Shown one piece after another: positions 18,112 to 27,736 of a DNA stretch of 64,000 bases; positions within the stretch are counted from its first letter, which is position 1; every line of letters begins with the position of its first letter. The translations under genes were made by a program, and so were the position numbers. The notes beneath the pieces are model-generated. The model did no database searches, was not told the DNA's origin, and was given only the letters and a program-made list of their open reading frames with translations. Origin of the DNA: Sporocytophaga myxococcoides (lineage in GTDB: Bacteria; Bacteroidota; Bacteroidia; Cytophagales; Cytophagaceae); contig NZ_BBLT01000009.1 in the NCBI RefSeq assembly GCF_000775915.1, positions 1-64,000 of the forward strand. The letters are read 5' to 3'.

Positions 18112-19041
18112 TCAGAACATGCCTGTATCGGCCTCAATTATGTTTCTTACCCCAATTTCAGGTGTAGTTGGTTTAAAGTCAAAATACTTTTCAAATTTGC
18201 TGCTATTAAAAAAGTAGTCTTTTTCATTCTGATAGTTCATTTCTTTTAACTCTTTCATAATGGGAACAAATAATCCAAGAACACTTATTAACCATGATGG
18301 TAACACCAGATACTTAGGAGTTATTCTCATTTCTTTAGCGAAAAGCTCTATCCATTGCTTACCAGTCATTTTTGAAGCGTCAGTTGGCAAGTGCCATATC
18401 TGGTTGTAACAGTCCTGGGTATTGCCTAACATCGCAGTTGCCTTTGCTGCATCAGGTGTATATGTAAAATTGTGTATTTTATTTACGCTGGCCATCCAGT
18501 TTGCAGCTTTACCCTTTTTTAAATTTTTATACACCAGTTCGTTCATGATGCTGTTCTTTATAGAAGGGCCATAGAAATCAGCAGATCTTGCTATTAGCGC
18601 TGTAAGGCCATTTTTAGTCTCTTTCATGATCTTATCTGCAATTGCAGCTCGGATTTTCCCCTTTTCACTCGATGGATTTACCGGTGTTTCTTCAGTCATA
18701 TTTCCAATACATTCCGGATCATACATATATACATTGTCAAAGAAGACCAACTTTGCATTGTACCTCTTACAAGCTTCAATTACATGATTAATCAACGGAG
18801 GCCATTTTCGTTTCCAAACACTAAGTTTATATTCGAATCCAATGGTAAGATAAACAATATCTGATCCCTGAATTGCTTTGTCTACAGAAGACGGATCAGA
18901 TAAGTCTGCAGAGAACAGCTGATCATCAGGATTTACTTTCTTAGGATTACGACTTACAAGCCTGATGTCCTTGGTGTACGTCTTAAGTTCTCTTGCGAGA
19001 TCTATTCCAATTGCACCGCCGGAGCCTAAAATGGTTTGCAT
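18112..19041 (-). CDS. NAD(P)-dependent epimerase/dehydratase-family protein (atypical SDR)
   Basis: 309 residues. Rossmann start MQTILGSGGAIGIDLAREL (the first strand is very short, GxGGxxG motif), DLSDPSSVDKAIQGSDIVYLTIG and DNVYMYDP. The extended-SDR Tyr-x3-Lys is not evident, so it belongs to the NAD(P)H-binding/NmrA-like group. Substrate unknown. It lies on the same strand as the following quinone-oxidoreductase-like gene, but a terminator separates them. Confidence 0.75.
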   Translation of the reverse strand: MQTILGSGGAIGIDLARELKTYTKDIRLVSRNPKKVNPDDQLFSADLSDPSSVDKAIQGSDIVYLTIGFEYKLSVWKRKWPPLINHVIEACKRYNAKLVFFDNVYMYDPECIGNMTEETPVNPSSEKGKIRAAIADKIMKETKNGLTALIARSADFYGPSIKNSIMNELVYKNLKKGKAANWMASVNKIHNFTYTPDAAKATAMLGNTQDCYNQIWHLPTDASKMTGKQWIELFAKEMRITPKYLVLPSWLISVLGLFVPIMKELKEMNYQNEKDYFFNSSKFEKYFDFKPTTPEIGVRNIIEADTGMF

Positions 19042-19183
19042 ATTTTTAAATATTTTTTTTGCTGTTGAAAGATCAGAAAAATTTTGGTGTAGTATCAGAT
19101 TATATCTAATCTTTATATTTATTCATTTAACTCTTTTTAAGTATTACTTCAATTCTAATTCTTTAACCTGCCTATGTAAACTT

Positions 19184-19221
19184 AAATAGCTTTTAAGATA
19201 AATAAATCTTAAAAGCTATTT
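19184..19221 (-). terminator. Rho-independent terminator after oxidoreductase gene
   Basis: A perfect 16-bp stem (AAATAGCTTTTAAGAT with its complement) and a 6-nt loop, 20 bases after the stop of the minus-strand gene ending at 19241. Confidence 0.75.
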
Positions 19222-19240
19222 TTTAAGCATGGTTTATAAT

Positions 19241-20182
19241 TTACAATATTACGACTACCTTTCCTCTTGTTTTTCCAGTCTCTATTTGTTTGTGTGCAGA
19301 CTGAATATCATCAAAAGAAAATGTTTTGGAAATATGAGATTTTATAATTCCTTTTTCAAGAAGTTTTGCAAGCTCTTCCATGTCTTTTCCATTTGAGGCT
19401 ACCAGGAAATTATAAGCATTTGTTCCAAGCTCTTCTGCTTTTTCCTTTAATCCTTCCTGCAGCCCCGAAGGGATACTAATGACAGTCCCTCCTTTTTTAG
19501 TTGACAGCAAAGATCTTAAGGCATTATCTCCACCCATGGTGTCTAATACAAAATCAGCGTCTTTCACAATATCCTCAAATCGTTGAGTCTTATAATCTAT
19601 ATGTTCATCAGCACCTAGTCCAAGCACAAAATCTCTGTTTTCTGCAGATGATGTCCCTATAACATAAGCTCCCAGGTATTTTGCAATCTGAACTGCATAA
19701 TGTCCAACGCCACCAGCAGCAGAGTGTATTAGCACCTTTTGTCCAGATTTAACCTTAGCATTTGTCACAAGAGCTTGCCAGGCAGTTAATAAAGCCAAAG
19801 TAGCACCTGCAGCTTCTTCATGAGTAATATTGGAAGGCTTTTTAGTGATATGATCTTCAGGAGCTACAACATATTGAGCATATGCGGATGCTAGTCCAGG
19901 GAAATTTACCATTCCGAATACAGCATCACCGTTTGCAAATTTTGTAACCTCTTCCCCAACTTCTCTTACTATTCCTGATATATCCCATCCAAGTATAAGC
20001 GGAAGCTTATCTTTGAATCTTCCGGCAAGACCCTTTCCTGATCTCGTTTTTACATCAACCGGATTAATGCTGAATGATTTTACTTCAATTAGCACTTCTT
20101 TTTTTCCTGGTGATGGCATTTTTATGTTTGTAGATATTAATTTTTCAGGGCCACCGAATTCGTTAATTATATATGCTTTCAT
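19241..20182 (-). CDS. NADP-dependent quinone-oxidoreductase-like MDR enzyme
   Basis: 313 residues. A GroES-like N-terminal domain (~25-115) is followed by an MDR Rossmann domain with HSAAGGVGHYAVQIAKYLGAYVIGT (~150-175). The catalytic and structural zinc cysteines of alcohol dehydrogenases are missing, placing it with the zinc-free zeta-crystallin/Qor group (PF08240/PF13602-type). It probably reduces quinones or activated alkenes with NADPH. It is transcribed divergently from an AraC-type regulator starting 94 bases away, an arrangement often seen for a regulator and its target. Confidence 0.85.
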   Translation of the reverse strand: MKAYIINEFGGPEKLISTNIKMPSPGKKEVLIEVKSFSINPVDVKTRSGKGLAGRFKDKLPLILGWDISGIVREVGEEVTKFANGDAVFGMVNFPGLASAYAQYVVAPEDHITKKPSNITHEEAAGATLALLTAWQALVTNAKVKSGQKVLIHSAAGGVGHYAVQIAKYLGAYVIGTSSAENRDFVLGLGADEHIDYKTQRFEDIVKDADFVLDTMGGDNALRSLLSTKKGGTVISIPSGLQEGLKEKAEELGTNAYNFLVASNGKDMEELAKLLEKGIIKSHISKTFSFDDIQSAHKQIETGKTRGKVVVIL

Positions 20183-20276
20183 ATTTTTTATAGTTGAATT
20201 TATTTCTCAAAAGAACAAGAAATTTTAAAATTTCTTCTTGTATAATCTCAGGTTTATCCTGTAAATTTAAAGGTAT

Positions 20277-21140
20277 ATGGTTAAGGAAAATATCTATCAG
20301 CCTTTCGAAATTTTCTTTCAGGAACGGGAGGAAGCTTCTGTATCCGGGCATTCTCATAATTTTTTTGAACTTGTCTATATAATTGATGGTGCTGGTAAGC
20401 AGTGCATTAATAAAAACAAATTTAATTACTCAAAAGGGCATTTTTTCTTACTAACCCCTAAAGATTGTCATTCTTTTGAAATTGAAAAGACAACTAAATT
20501 CTTTTATCTAAGGTTTGGAGATATTTATTTAAAATCAAAAGACCAAAAGGATCCTTCATATTTCGAAGCCTGGACTTCCAGACTGGAATTTATTTTCCAG
20601 AATGCAAGTAACCATCCTGGTTGTATTCTTAAAAATATCGAGGACAAAATACTTGTAAAAAACATTGTTGACAGCCTTATTAAAGAATACATCAACAGAG
20701 ACCTATATCATCAGGAAGTTATAGCTCAGCTTGTAAACACTATCATCGTTCTTGTGGCCAGAAGCATCTCAAGAACGATCCCTGCAAAGCTTCAGGAGAA
20801 TGGATCTTCCGAAACTATGCTATCTATTGTAAGATATATTCAAAGTAATATCTATAAGCCTGAAATGCTGAAATCAGAACAATTAGCCATGCAATTTAAT
20901 CTTTCACAATCTTATGTGGGAGAATATTTCAAGAAGCATACAGGAGAAAACCTTCAGCAATACATTACTAATTACAAGCTCCAGCTTGTAGAAACCAGAC
21001 TTCGATACAGTGACCTTAGAATAAATGAAATTGCATTTGAACTGGGATTTACAGATGAAAGTCATTTGAACAGGATTTTTAAAAAATACAAAGGAACCAC
21101 ACCCTCCGACTTCAGAAAAAGAACTGCAAATGTCTGGTAA
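20277..21140 (+). CDS. AraC-family transcriptional regulator
   Basis: 287 residues. An N-terminal cupin-like ligand domain (~10-150; HSHNFFELVYIIDGAGKQCIN, YSKGHFFLLTPKDCHSFEI) and a C-terminal AraC HTH pair (~190-285; LKSEQLAMQFNLSQSYVGEYFKKHTG and LRINEIAFELGFTDESHLNRIFKKYKGTTPSDFRK). It probably senses a small molecule and controls the divergent oxidoreductase gene (inference from position). The ligand is unknown. Confidence 0.88.
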   Translation: MVKENIYQPFEIFFQEREEASVSGHSHNFFELVYIIDGAGKQCINKNKFNYSKGHFFLLTPKDCHSFEIEKTTKFFYLRFGDIYLKSKDQKDPSYFEAWTSRLEFIFQNASNHPGCILKNIEDKILVKNIVDSLIKEYINRDLYHQEVIAQLVNTIIVLVARSISRTIPAKLQENGSSETMLSIVRYIQSNIYKPEMLKSEQLAMQFNLSQSYVGEYFKKHTGENLQQYITNYKLQLVETRLRYSDLRINEIAFELGFTDESHLNRIFKKYKGTTPSDFRKRTANVW

Positions 21141-21215
21141 TCTCCTGATAATATACAGGATTAACCTCCTTTGAAAACCTTTAATTATTTTCAAAAGTTA
21201 ACTACAAAAGAGGTT

Positions 21216-22160
21216 ATGAAAAATTTCCTATATAAGAGTTCAAATAATATTCTCATATCTGAAAGAGAAAATCCATGGCCGCCACTGGTTCTGGATGAAT
21301 GGATCAAAACCTATAAAACACTTCATCTTTGGATGCAGATTGTAGGGAAAATAAAACTTAGCTTTTCTCCTAAGCTTAATCATTGGTGGCATATTACCTT
21401 TACTCCAACTGCAGAAGGCCTTACAACAGGACTTATTCCTTATCACAATTCATATTTTCAGATTGACTTTGATTTTATTGACCATAAACTGTATATTAAA
21501 ACCAATGAGGGTAAATTTGACAGCCTGGATCTTTACTCCAGGTCTGTAGCGGATTTTTATATAGAAACAAAAGAGAAACTCAGACATCTAGGTATTGAAA
21601 TAAATATTTGGACAACTCCTGTTGAAATGGAAGAAAGAATTCCATTTGAAAGAGATTTTACCCACAAAACGTATGATAAAAAGTATGTGGAAACATTTCA
21701 TAAAATTCTCTTAGGTGCAGATCACGTGATGAGGGTTTTCAGATCTGAATTTATCGGTAAGAGCAGTCCTGTACATTTCTTCTGGGGAGCAATGGATCTT
21801 GCAGTAACCTTCTTTTCAGGGAAACATGCTCCTGCACATCCGGGAGTACCTAATGTTAGTAAAGAAGTAATGGTAGAGGCGTATTCGAAAGAGTTAAGCA
21901 GTTATGGCTTTTGGCCTGGTCTAGGCTTGGGAGAGCCCGCATTCTATGCTTATGCCTATCCTCAACCAGATAAATTTAATACATCAAAGATGCCTGAGGG
22001 TGCATATTATAATGATGCACTTGGGGAGTTTATATTACCTTATGAGAAGGTAAGAACATCAGAATCTCCTAAAGAAATGATATTATCGTTCTTTAAAGCA
22101 GTGTTTATAGCTTCTGCCAGGCTTAATAAATGGGATGAAGGTTTGATTTGCTACAAATAA
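21216..22160 (+). CDS. DUF5996-type conserved protein
   Basis: The frame is open from a TTG at 21171, but the ATG at 21216 (MKNFLYKSSNN) is preferred, giving 314 residues. Features recalled from the DUF5996 family: WPPLVLDEWIKTYKTLHLWMQIVGKIKL, LNHWWHITFTPTAEGLTT, PVHFFWGAMDLAVTFFSGKHAP and FWPGLGLGEPAFYAYAYPQP. It is rich in Trp/His/Pro, soluble and without a signal peptide. The function is unknown in the family. It follows the AraC gene by 75 bases on the same strand and may be cotranscribed. Confidence 0.75.
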   Translation: MKNFLYKSSNNILISERENPWPPLVLDEWIKTYKTLHLWMQIVGKIKLSFSPKLNHWWHITFTPTAEGLTTGLIPYHNSYFQIDFDFIDHKLYIKTNEGKFDSLDLYSRSVADFYIETKEKLRHLGIEINIWTTPVEMEERIPFERDFTHKTYDKKYVETFHKILLGADHVMRVFRSEFIGKSSPVHFFWGAMDLAVTFFSGKHAPAHPGVPNVSKEVMVEAYSKELSSYGFWPGLGLGEPAFYAYAYPQPDKFNTSKMPEGAYYNDALGEFILPYEKVRTSESPKEMILSFFKAVFIASARLNKWDEGLICYK

Positions 22161-22240
22161 AAAATTGTGATTTACGGTATAAACCAAGGAATTTAAACTC
22201 ATTTCAGATGTACTAAAAGCCTTATATAATTATTAAAGAA

Positions 22241-25200
22241 TCAATATAAACTCCTCAACTCTAATAAGCCTTTAGTTCGTTGCTTGCCTTCTTGTAAAAT
22301 TTCATATATGTATAATCCTTCCCTTAGGTCGGCAAGTTTCACTTGCTGTATATTCTCACCATTTAATTGAATTGTTTTTTGGAGAACTCCAATAGTGGAG
22401 TATATTATTAATTTATCATTCTTCCTCCCTTCTAGTGTTTCAATTGTTATTATACCATTTGATGGATTAGGATAAATTTTAAACATTGATTGTGATTTTA
22501 TTGGAATTTCCCCCAAAATCATCTGATCTACTTGTACCAGGCTACCTTTCGCTAAATTTATGAATACAGTAGTATCAACAGTATGAAATGTTTCATTGGT
22601 AACTACTGGTTTATTATAATCAAAATATATAGACGCTTTATTTTTAATTATTGTACCAATTGGAGTATTGGATGGTATGGCAACTCTAAATGAAATCAGT
22701 CCATTGCTCCCTGCCTGATCAGCAGTACTGTCAGGCAAATTAATACCTACAAAGGAATAAGTGAGGACTGCATTTCCTTTTCCGCTTATATCGAGCGTAA
22801 ATGGATGAGAGCTTACTCCGTGCTTAAAGGAAGAAACATCCAGAGCAACATCAAGTGTATCTACGATTCTGACGTAATATGCTGTATCTGTCCCTGTATT
22901 CTGAAAACGTATCGTATATTCGATTGCTTCACCTGGGAAAATATTATGAGCAGAACCGACACCAACAGGAGTAGCCATTTTGTCGTTCGGATCATAACTA
23001 TCTTTGATCATGTAACAACCAATTGAAGTCTGTTCATCCAGGTCATTCTTTCCATAGGATGAAGGAAAGAACTTCCATGGTACTGGCAGCGTACAGCCTT
23101 CTACAATAGTTCGAGGCCTCCTTTTAGAAGGATGATAAGGTGATTGATCAGCCTCTAACCTGACAACTGATGTTTCTACAGGATAACTTATTTTCAGCTC
23201 TTCCCCGGATTTAAGTTGGTACTGTCCTGTGTGAATTAATGTGTCATTTAAATAGACTTTGTAAAATCTCTTACTATCCATGTCTCCATTACCTTCATTT
23301 ATAATATTGAAGTGCGCAGAAGCTCCGATACACCTTCCTGTCACATTTATGGAAGAATTGTCCCAAGCAGGATCAGCTGCTGTACAGTTGTTAAGCGGTG
23401 AAATGGTTGCTTTTATACACTGGGTAAGTCCTGTAATATCATCAACACAAAGAACTGAATCTAATAATTTAATAGAGCCTCCACTCATTGCGTCAACCTG
23501 TCCGATGTCAAATATAACCAATGAGTCCTGTATTGAAGTCCATGGAGGATCTGAGCTTACGGGTCTCATATAGGTTGGATAAATAACCTTGATCTGCACT
23601 TCTTTAGCTGCATGATTACCATAATTGCCATAGTAGATATATCCGAACCCCTTGTGACATCTTTTTATTTTGCATCGCTCCATACTTATGCTGAGAAGAG
23701 CACATTGCTTTATAGAATCTGCAAAATTAACACAGCAGGTATCTTTACCTGTGGAATGAAGCGAAATTTTATGAGAAGGAGCACATTGATTTAATAAAAG
23801 CTCTGAATTAATTGAGTTGAACTCTTGAGTAAGAGTATATAGTACGCTGCCTGAATCTACTTTTAATGCATAATTTCCTGCCGCATCTGTTCCTCCATAA
23901 TATGGACCTGGCAAAGCTTTAATCACTACCGAAGATATAGGGTTTTCATTTATTTCGGGAATACAATTCCTATTACGATCTGAATATACTTTTCCATGAA
24001 AAGTATTGGAGTATATAGGATCACCTCCAAGCCTGGTAATGGAATTGATTGAATAATTTTGATACATTGTAAAGTTTCCACCTATTAGTATCTTTCCATT
24101 ATTCAGAAATACAATGGAGTTGACACCAATATTATCATATATGCCGGAAAATGAATCATCTATAGAACCATCAATATTTATTCGGGCAAATAGATTAAGT
24201 CCTGCAATTAATATTTTATTATTATCCTTTTGAAGACGTAACTTCACAATTGCCCTGGAAATAGCAGAAGAAGGAACAAAACTCCCATCATTTGATCCAT
24301 TAGGATTAAGACGGACTAAATATTTTCTCTTTAAGCCTCCAAGCGCAGTAAAGGAACCTGCTACTAATATTCTACCATCCAACTGTACTGCAAAGTCATA
24401 AATAGTACTATTAGCATTGCCTTTTAATCCAAATGTATAATCGATGGACCCATCCTGATGAAGCCTTATCAAGCGATTTGAACCATTACCGTTAAATGTT
24501 GAGAAATTGCCTCCAATAATTATCTTTCCATTTTCCAATAGAACTATCTTATATACAATATCATTGGCGCCGTTACCGATCATAAAAGTGTTATCGATAG
24601 AGCCATTTGAATTCAAACGAACAAGGTAACTTTTCCCTGAGCCATTAAAAGAGTAGAAATTGCCACCTACGAGGATTTTTCCATCAGATTGCACAACGAT
24701 GCTGTAAATACTAGTATTCGTACCCGAACCTGAATTAAATGAATTGTCCACAGACCCATTGGGATTTAAGCGTATGATGCTATTACAGGTAACTCCATTG
24801 AAAGATGTGAAGGTTCCTGCAGCAAGTATTTTACCATCAGGTTGAATTGTAATTATATGTATCGTACCGTTCGCTCCGGTTCCTATATTAAAATCTGAAT
24901 CAATCGAATGATCATCTTTAAGACGAACCAAATAATTCTTTGGAACTCCATTAAATATGGTAAAACTTCCACCAATCAAAATTTTTCCGTCCCTTTGTAG
25001 TACTATCGTATTAACAAGGTTGTTAGCCCCCATACCGATATTGAATTCAGTGTCGGTTGAGCCGTCAGTAATTAGTCTGGAAACAGATGATGTAGGATAA
25101 CCATTCGTAAATTGAAATGATCCTCCAATTAAAATTTTATCATCAGATTGTATAATAATTGATCTCACGCCATGTGTCCCTTTCACTCTTTTAAAAGAGA

Positions 25201-26218
25201 GGTCAATAGTACCATCATCATTTACCCTTGAAAGACCATCCTGAATATTTTCTGTTCCTCCATAAGTAGTAAAATCTCCCCCTATCAATATTTTACCATC
25301 CCTTTGTACAGCAATTGATCTTACTGAATTATTTGCTCCATTTCCTGTAAATGAATGATCAATCAAACCATTGGGGTTAATCCTGGCTATATTAGCACCC
25401 ATTCTAAATGTTCCTCCTATTAAGATCCTTTCTGATGAATCAATGGCTATAGTCAAAATTTCAAAACCAGAAGAATAAGAACCAAAATCTAACGAATTAT
25501 CAGAAGAACCATCTGAATTCAATCTTGCAAAGCCATACTTGCTAACCGAAACAGGAGGCTGTAATAAAAAACTAAACGATCCGCCAACCAATATTTTTCC
25601 ATCGTTTTGAATCTTGATAGTATTAACCTTGTTATTAAAGCCACTTCCAATATTAAAAGTACTATCTGATGAACCATTCTGATTAAGGCGAATGATACGT
25701 CCTGCAGGAGTTCCATTAAAAGCCAGGAAAGCCCCTCCTAGTAAGATTTTTCCATCTTGCTGTAAAGCAATTGTATTAACTTCCGAATTTGGGCCTGTCC
25801 CAATATTAAAAGTATTGTCTATAGATCCATCATTATTAAGACGTACCAGGTAATTGCAATTAAAGCCGTTGTATGTGGTAAAACTTCCTCCTAATAAAAT
25901 TTTATCATTTTTATCAATAGCAATGGTTTTTACAGAATTATCAAAACCAAATCCTATTTTAAAAGTATTATCCAGTGTGCCATCAGCATTAAGACGAGCA
26001 ATTCGATTAAGTGAAATATCTTTATAAGTAATAAAATCTCCCACGACAATAACTTTTCCATCCGATTGAATTGCTATGTCATTTATTGTTTTATTAAAAG
26101 TTCCCAATCCTAATGACAGATCAGACATTCCAGGATTCTGCGCCTTGATAATGTGACTTATCAATAACATAACAAGAAAGGAAAAACATTTTTTACAAGA
26201 GAAAAAAGTGTGTACCAT
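22241..26218 (-). CDS. Large delta-60-repeat T9SS-secreted protein
   Basis: 1325 residues. A signal peptide (cleavage near IIKAQ) is followed by 14 delta-60 beta-propeller repeats (~40-770), each of ~50 residues with the core I-x-Q-x-DGKILIGGSF and RLNxDGSIDNTFNIGxG. The 13th has an inserted Asn and lost glycines. After this come an SdrD/Cna-B-like domain (~775-835; FHGKVYSDRNRNCIPEINE), a Cys-containing region, a DUF7619/DUF11-like domain (~1090-1235; SYDPNDKMATPVG, GEAIEYTIRFQNTGTDTA, NKASIYFDYNKPVVTNE) and a T9SS type A tail (YPNPSNGIITIE). Likely a surface or secreted structural/adhesion protein. It stands alone. Confidence 0.88.
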   Translation of the reverse strand: MVHTFFSCKKCFSFLVMLLISHIIKAQNPGMSDLSLGLGTFNKTINDIAIQSDGKVIVVGDFITYKDISLNRIARLNADGTLDNTFKIGFGFDNSVKTIAIDKNDKILLGGSFTTYNGFNCNYLVRLNNDGSIDNTFNIGTGPNSEVNTIALQQDGKILLGGAFLAFNGTPAGRIIRLNQNGSSDSTFNIGSGFNNKVNTIKIQNDGKILVGGSFSFLLQPPVSVSKYGFARLNSDGSSDNSLDFGSYSSGFEILTIAIDSSERILIGGTFRMGANIARINPNGLIDHSFTGNGANNSVRSIAVQRDGKILIGGDFTTYGGTENIQDGLSRVNDDGTIDLSFKRVKGTHGVRSIIIQSDDKILIGGSFQFTNGYPTSSVSRLITDGSTDTEFNIGMGANNLVNTIVLQRDGKILIGGSFTIFNGVPKNYLVRLKDDHSIDSDFNIGTGANGTIHIITIQPDGKILAAGTFTSFNGVTCNSIIRLNPNGSVDNSFNSGSGTNTSIYSIVVQSDGKILVGGNFYSFNGSGKSYLVRLNSNGSIDNTFMIGNGANDIVYKIVLLENGKIIIGGNFSTFNGNGSNRLIRLHQDGSIDYTFGLKGNANSTIYDFAVQLDGRILVAGSFTALGGLKRKYLVRLNPNGSNDGSFVPSSAISRAIVKLRLQKDNNKILIAGLNLFARINIDGSIDDSFSGIYDNIGVNSIVFLNNGKILIGGNFTMYQNYSINSITRLGGDPIYSNTFHGKVYSDRNRNCIPEINENPISSVVIKALPGPYYGGTDAAGNYALKVDSGSVLYTLTQEFNSINSELLLNQCAPSHKISLHSTGKDTCCVNFADSIKQCALLSISMERCKIKRCHKGFGYIYYGNYGNHAAKEVQIKVIYPTYMRPVSSDPPWTSIQDSLVIFDIGQVDAMSGGSIKLLDSVLCVDDITGLTQCIKATISPLNNCTAADPAWDNSSINVTGRCIGASAHFNIINEGNGDMDSKRFYKVYLNDTLIHTGQYQLKSGEELKISYPVETSVVRLEADQSPYHPSKRRPRTIVEGCTLPVPWKFFPSSYGKNDLDEQTSIGCYMIKDSYDPNDKMATPVGVGSAHNIFPGEAIEYTIRFQNTGTDTAYYVRIVDTLDVALDVSSFKHGVSSHPFTLDISGKGNAVLTYSFVGINLPDSTADQAGSNGLISFRVAIPSNTPIGTIIKNKASIYFDYNKPVVTNETFHTVDTTVFINLAKGSLVQVDQMILGEIPIKSQSMFKIYPNPSNGIITIETLEGRKNDKLIIYSTIGVLQKTIQLNGENIQQVKLADLREGLYIYEILQEGKQRTKGLLELRSLY

Positions 26219-26613
26219 AAAAATCGATAAATAAGCAAACCGGTTCTTTTACCAAATGTACATTTAACTTTAAGACTTCTGGATCGAATCATTAAAAAGT
26301 CTTAAGTAATTTAATGTTTCTAATAATACGAAAAAACACTCGACAATTGATAATTAAAAACTGCAAAAGGTAACCTATTCAAGCGATTTTAGCTAAAAAA
26401 ATGATACTTCCCCTTGATTAACAAATAATTCTGGAATCGCACTACGTCAGGCAATAAAATGAATCTATCATATGGAATTTAAAAAGCATCTTCGAGGGGG
26501 AGGACAAATACATGATGGTACCGGAATAATTGTATTAGAAAAGCTCTCTTTCATGTAAGACTTTATGATAAGGTCATACCTGAAATAAGACCTTCCTGTC
26601 AATTTCTTACTGC
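26219..26613. other. 395-bp intergenic region
   Basis: Between two minus-strand genes. A weak 6-bp inverted repeat (AAGGTC 26570-26575 / GACCTT 26589-26594) sits just past the TetR stop. An overlapping 28-codon plus-strand ORF near 26473 has no support. Nothing else seen. Confidence 0.4.
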
Positions 26614-27231
26614 CTATCGTCTAAGGTCCTTAATAAACATACAGATCACCTTATCATTGTTTTGCTTCAGATAAGCTACATCTTCAGGATCAAATTCTGC
26701 CAGAGCTTTATATTTAATTCGAATCAATCTCAGGCCTTGCAGTATATTCATCAACAATAAAGCATATTCTTCTTTATTCACTTCACGAAGCTCCTGCTTA
26801 TCAATACCAGTCTGAATGATGCTAGCAACAAGCTCTATTTCAAGTTTATAAAAGTCTTCTACTACTTTGCCAAATATAGGCTTTGAATTAAAAAATGATT
26901 CTGTTTTAAGTTTGGAAAGGTTAAGTAGATTCTGAAAATAGTCAAGACGGTATTTCACATATAGTTTTAGCTGAGAAGATGCATCTGTTTCAGCATTCAT
27001 ATGTTTTTTCATTTCTGACAGAAACTCTTCCTGCTCTTTTTTTATTACAGCCTGGAAAACCGCCTCTTTGTCGGGGAAATAATAGTAAAGGGATGCTTTA
27101 CCCATACCCACATCTGCAGCAATTTCATTCATTGTTGTTTTACACAAACCATAGTGCCCAAACCTTTTCTGAGCAGCATTTAGAATGTTATCAAGCTTTG
27201 AAGAGTCTTCCGTTTTTGTTTTTTCTGTCAT
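26614..27231 (-). CDS. TetR-family transcriptional regulator
   Basis: The open frame reaches a TTG at 27246, but the ATG at 27231 (MTEKTKTEDSSK) is preferred, giving 205 residues. The N-terminal HTH is canonical (~10-60; ILNAAQKRFGHYGLCKTTMNEIAADVGMGKASLYYYFPDKEAVF). The rest is a helical ligand/dimer domain with no recognisable specificity. It is the nearest regulator to the RND efflux operon, with one small gene and a terminator between, so it is a fair candidate repressor of that operon. This is inference from position. Confidence 0.88.
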   Translation of the reverse strand: MTEKTKTEDSSKLDNILNAAQKRFGHYGLCKTTMNEIAADVGMGKASLYYYFPDKEAVFQAVIKKEQEEFLSEMKKHMNAETDASSQLKLYVKYRLDYFQNLLNLSKLKTESFFNSKPIFGKVVEDFYKLEIELVASIIQTGIDKQELREVNKEEYALLLMNILQGLRLIRIKYKALAEFDPEDVAYLKQNNDKVICMFIKDLRR

Positions 27232-27295
27232 TAAAAAAATTTTCAAACCATAAATTTACCATATTTTTTTGATCTTTATACAAAAAAAACTTACA

Positions 27296-27619
27296 CTACC
27301 AATTGGCAGGAAATTCTGAATGTAATGACCATTTTTCTGCCGCTTCCTTATTCGTCTGAGATTCGTTCTCCAGTTGTTCCTGAATATATTTTAAGGGAAG
27401 TTTTATATCATAAAGGTCCAAAAGTATTTTAAAACTTTTTGCAAGGTCCTCCTTTGCTTCCTTTTTGTTATTACCCCACGATAGGGAACCTATTTTAGTA
27501 TTAAGAAATACAGAATAATCGTCAATAGGATTAGTGTTGAAATAAGAATACTGAGACGCTCCGAAAAACATACGGGACAACCATGATGTTTTTACCTGAA
27601 TTGTGATTTCTCTTTTCAT
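27296..27619 (-). CDS. Hypothetical protein, 107 residues
   Basis: A soluble small protein. The N-terminal half looks like beta strands (REITIQVKTSWLSRMF, GSLSWGNNKKEAKEDLAKSFKILLDLY) and the C-terminal half is helical and charged. The strand-then-EAxxxL helix pattern recalls HicB-like folds, but no HicA partner is present, so this is not a firm call. It sits between the efflux-operon terminator and the TetR gene. Confidence 0.5.
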   Translation of the reverse strand: MKREITIQVKTSWLSRMFFGASQYSYFNTNPIDDYSVFLNTKIGSLSWGNNKKEAKEDLAKSFKILLDLYDIKLPLKYIQEQLENESQTNKEAAEKWSLHSEFPANW

Positions 27620-27651
27620 AATATCGGATAATACTATTCGTTAACAAAAAT

Positions 27652-27675
27652 TTCCCTCTGCATAAGCAGAGGGAA
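27652..27675 (-). terminator. Terminator of the efflux operon
   Basis: A perfect 10-bp GC-rich stem (TTCCCTCTGC with its complement) and an ATAA loop. On the minus strand it is followed by ATTTTTGTT. It lies 61 bases beyond the RND pump stop. Confidence 0.85.
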
Positions 27676-27736
27676 TCACAAATAAACACAAATTAACCAG
27701 GTACAATCTTTTGAAAACAAAAGACCGTAGAAGGCT

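Noticed and set aside
22241-26218. DNA tandem-repeat array
   Set aside because: The repetition is at protein level (delta-60 propeller blades) and nucleotide copies are diverged.
26473-26559. 28-codon plus-strand ORF in the 26.2-26.6 kb gap
   Set aside because: No promoter and no recognisable product; likely chance.
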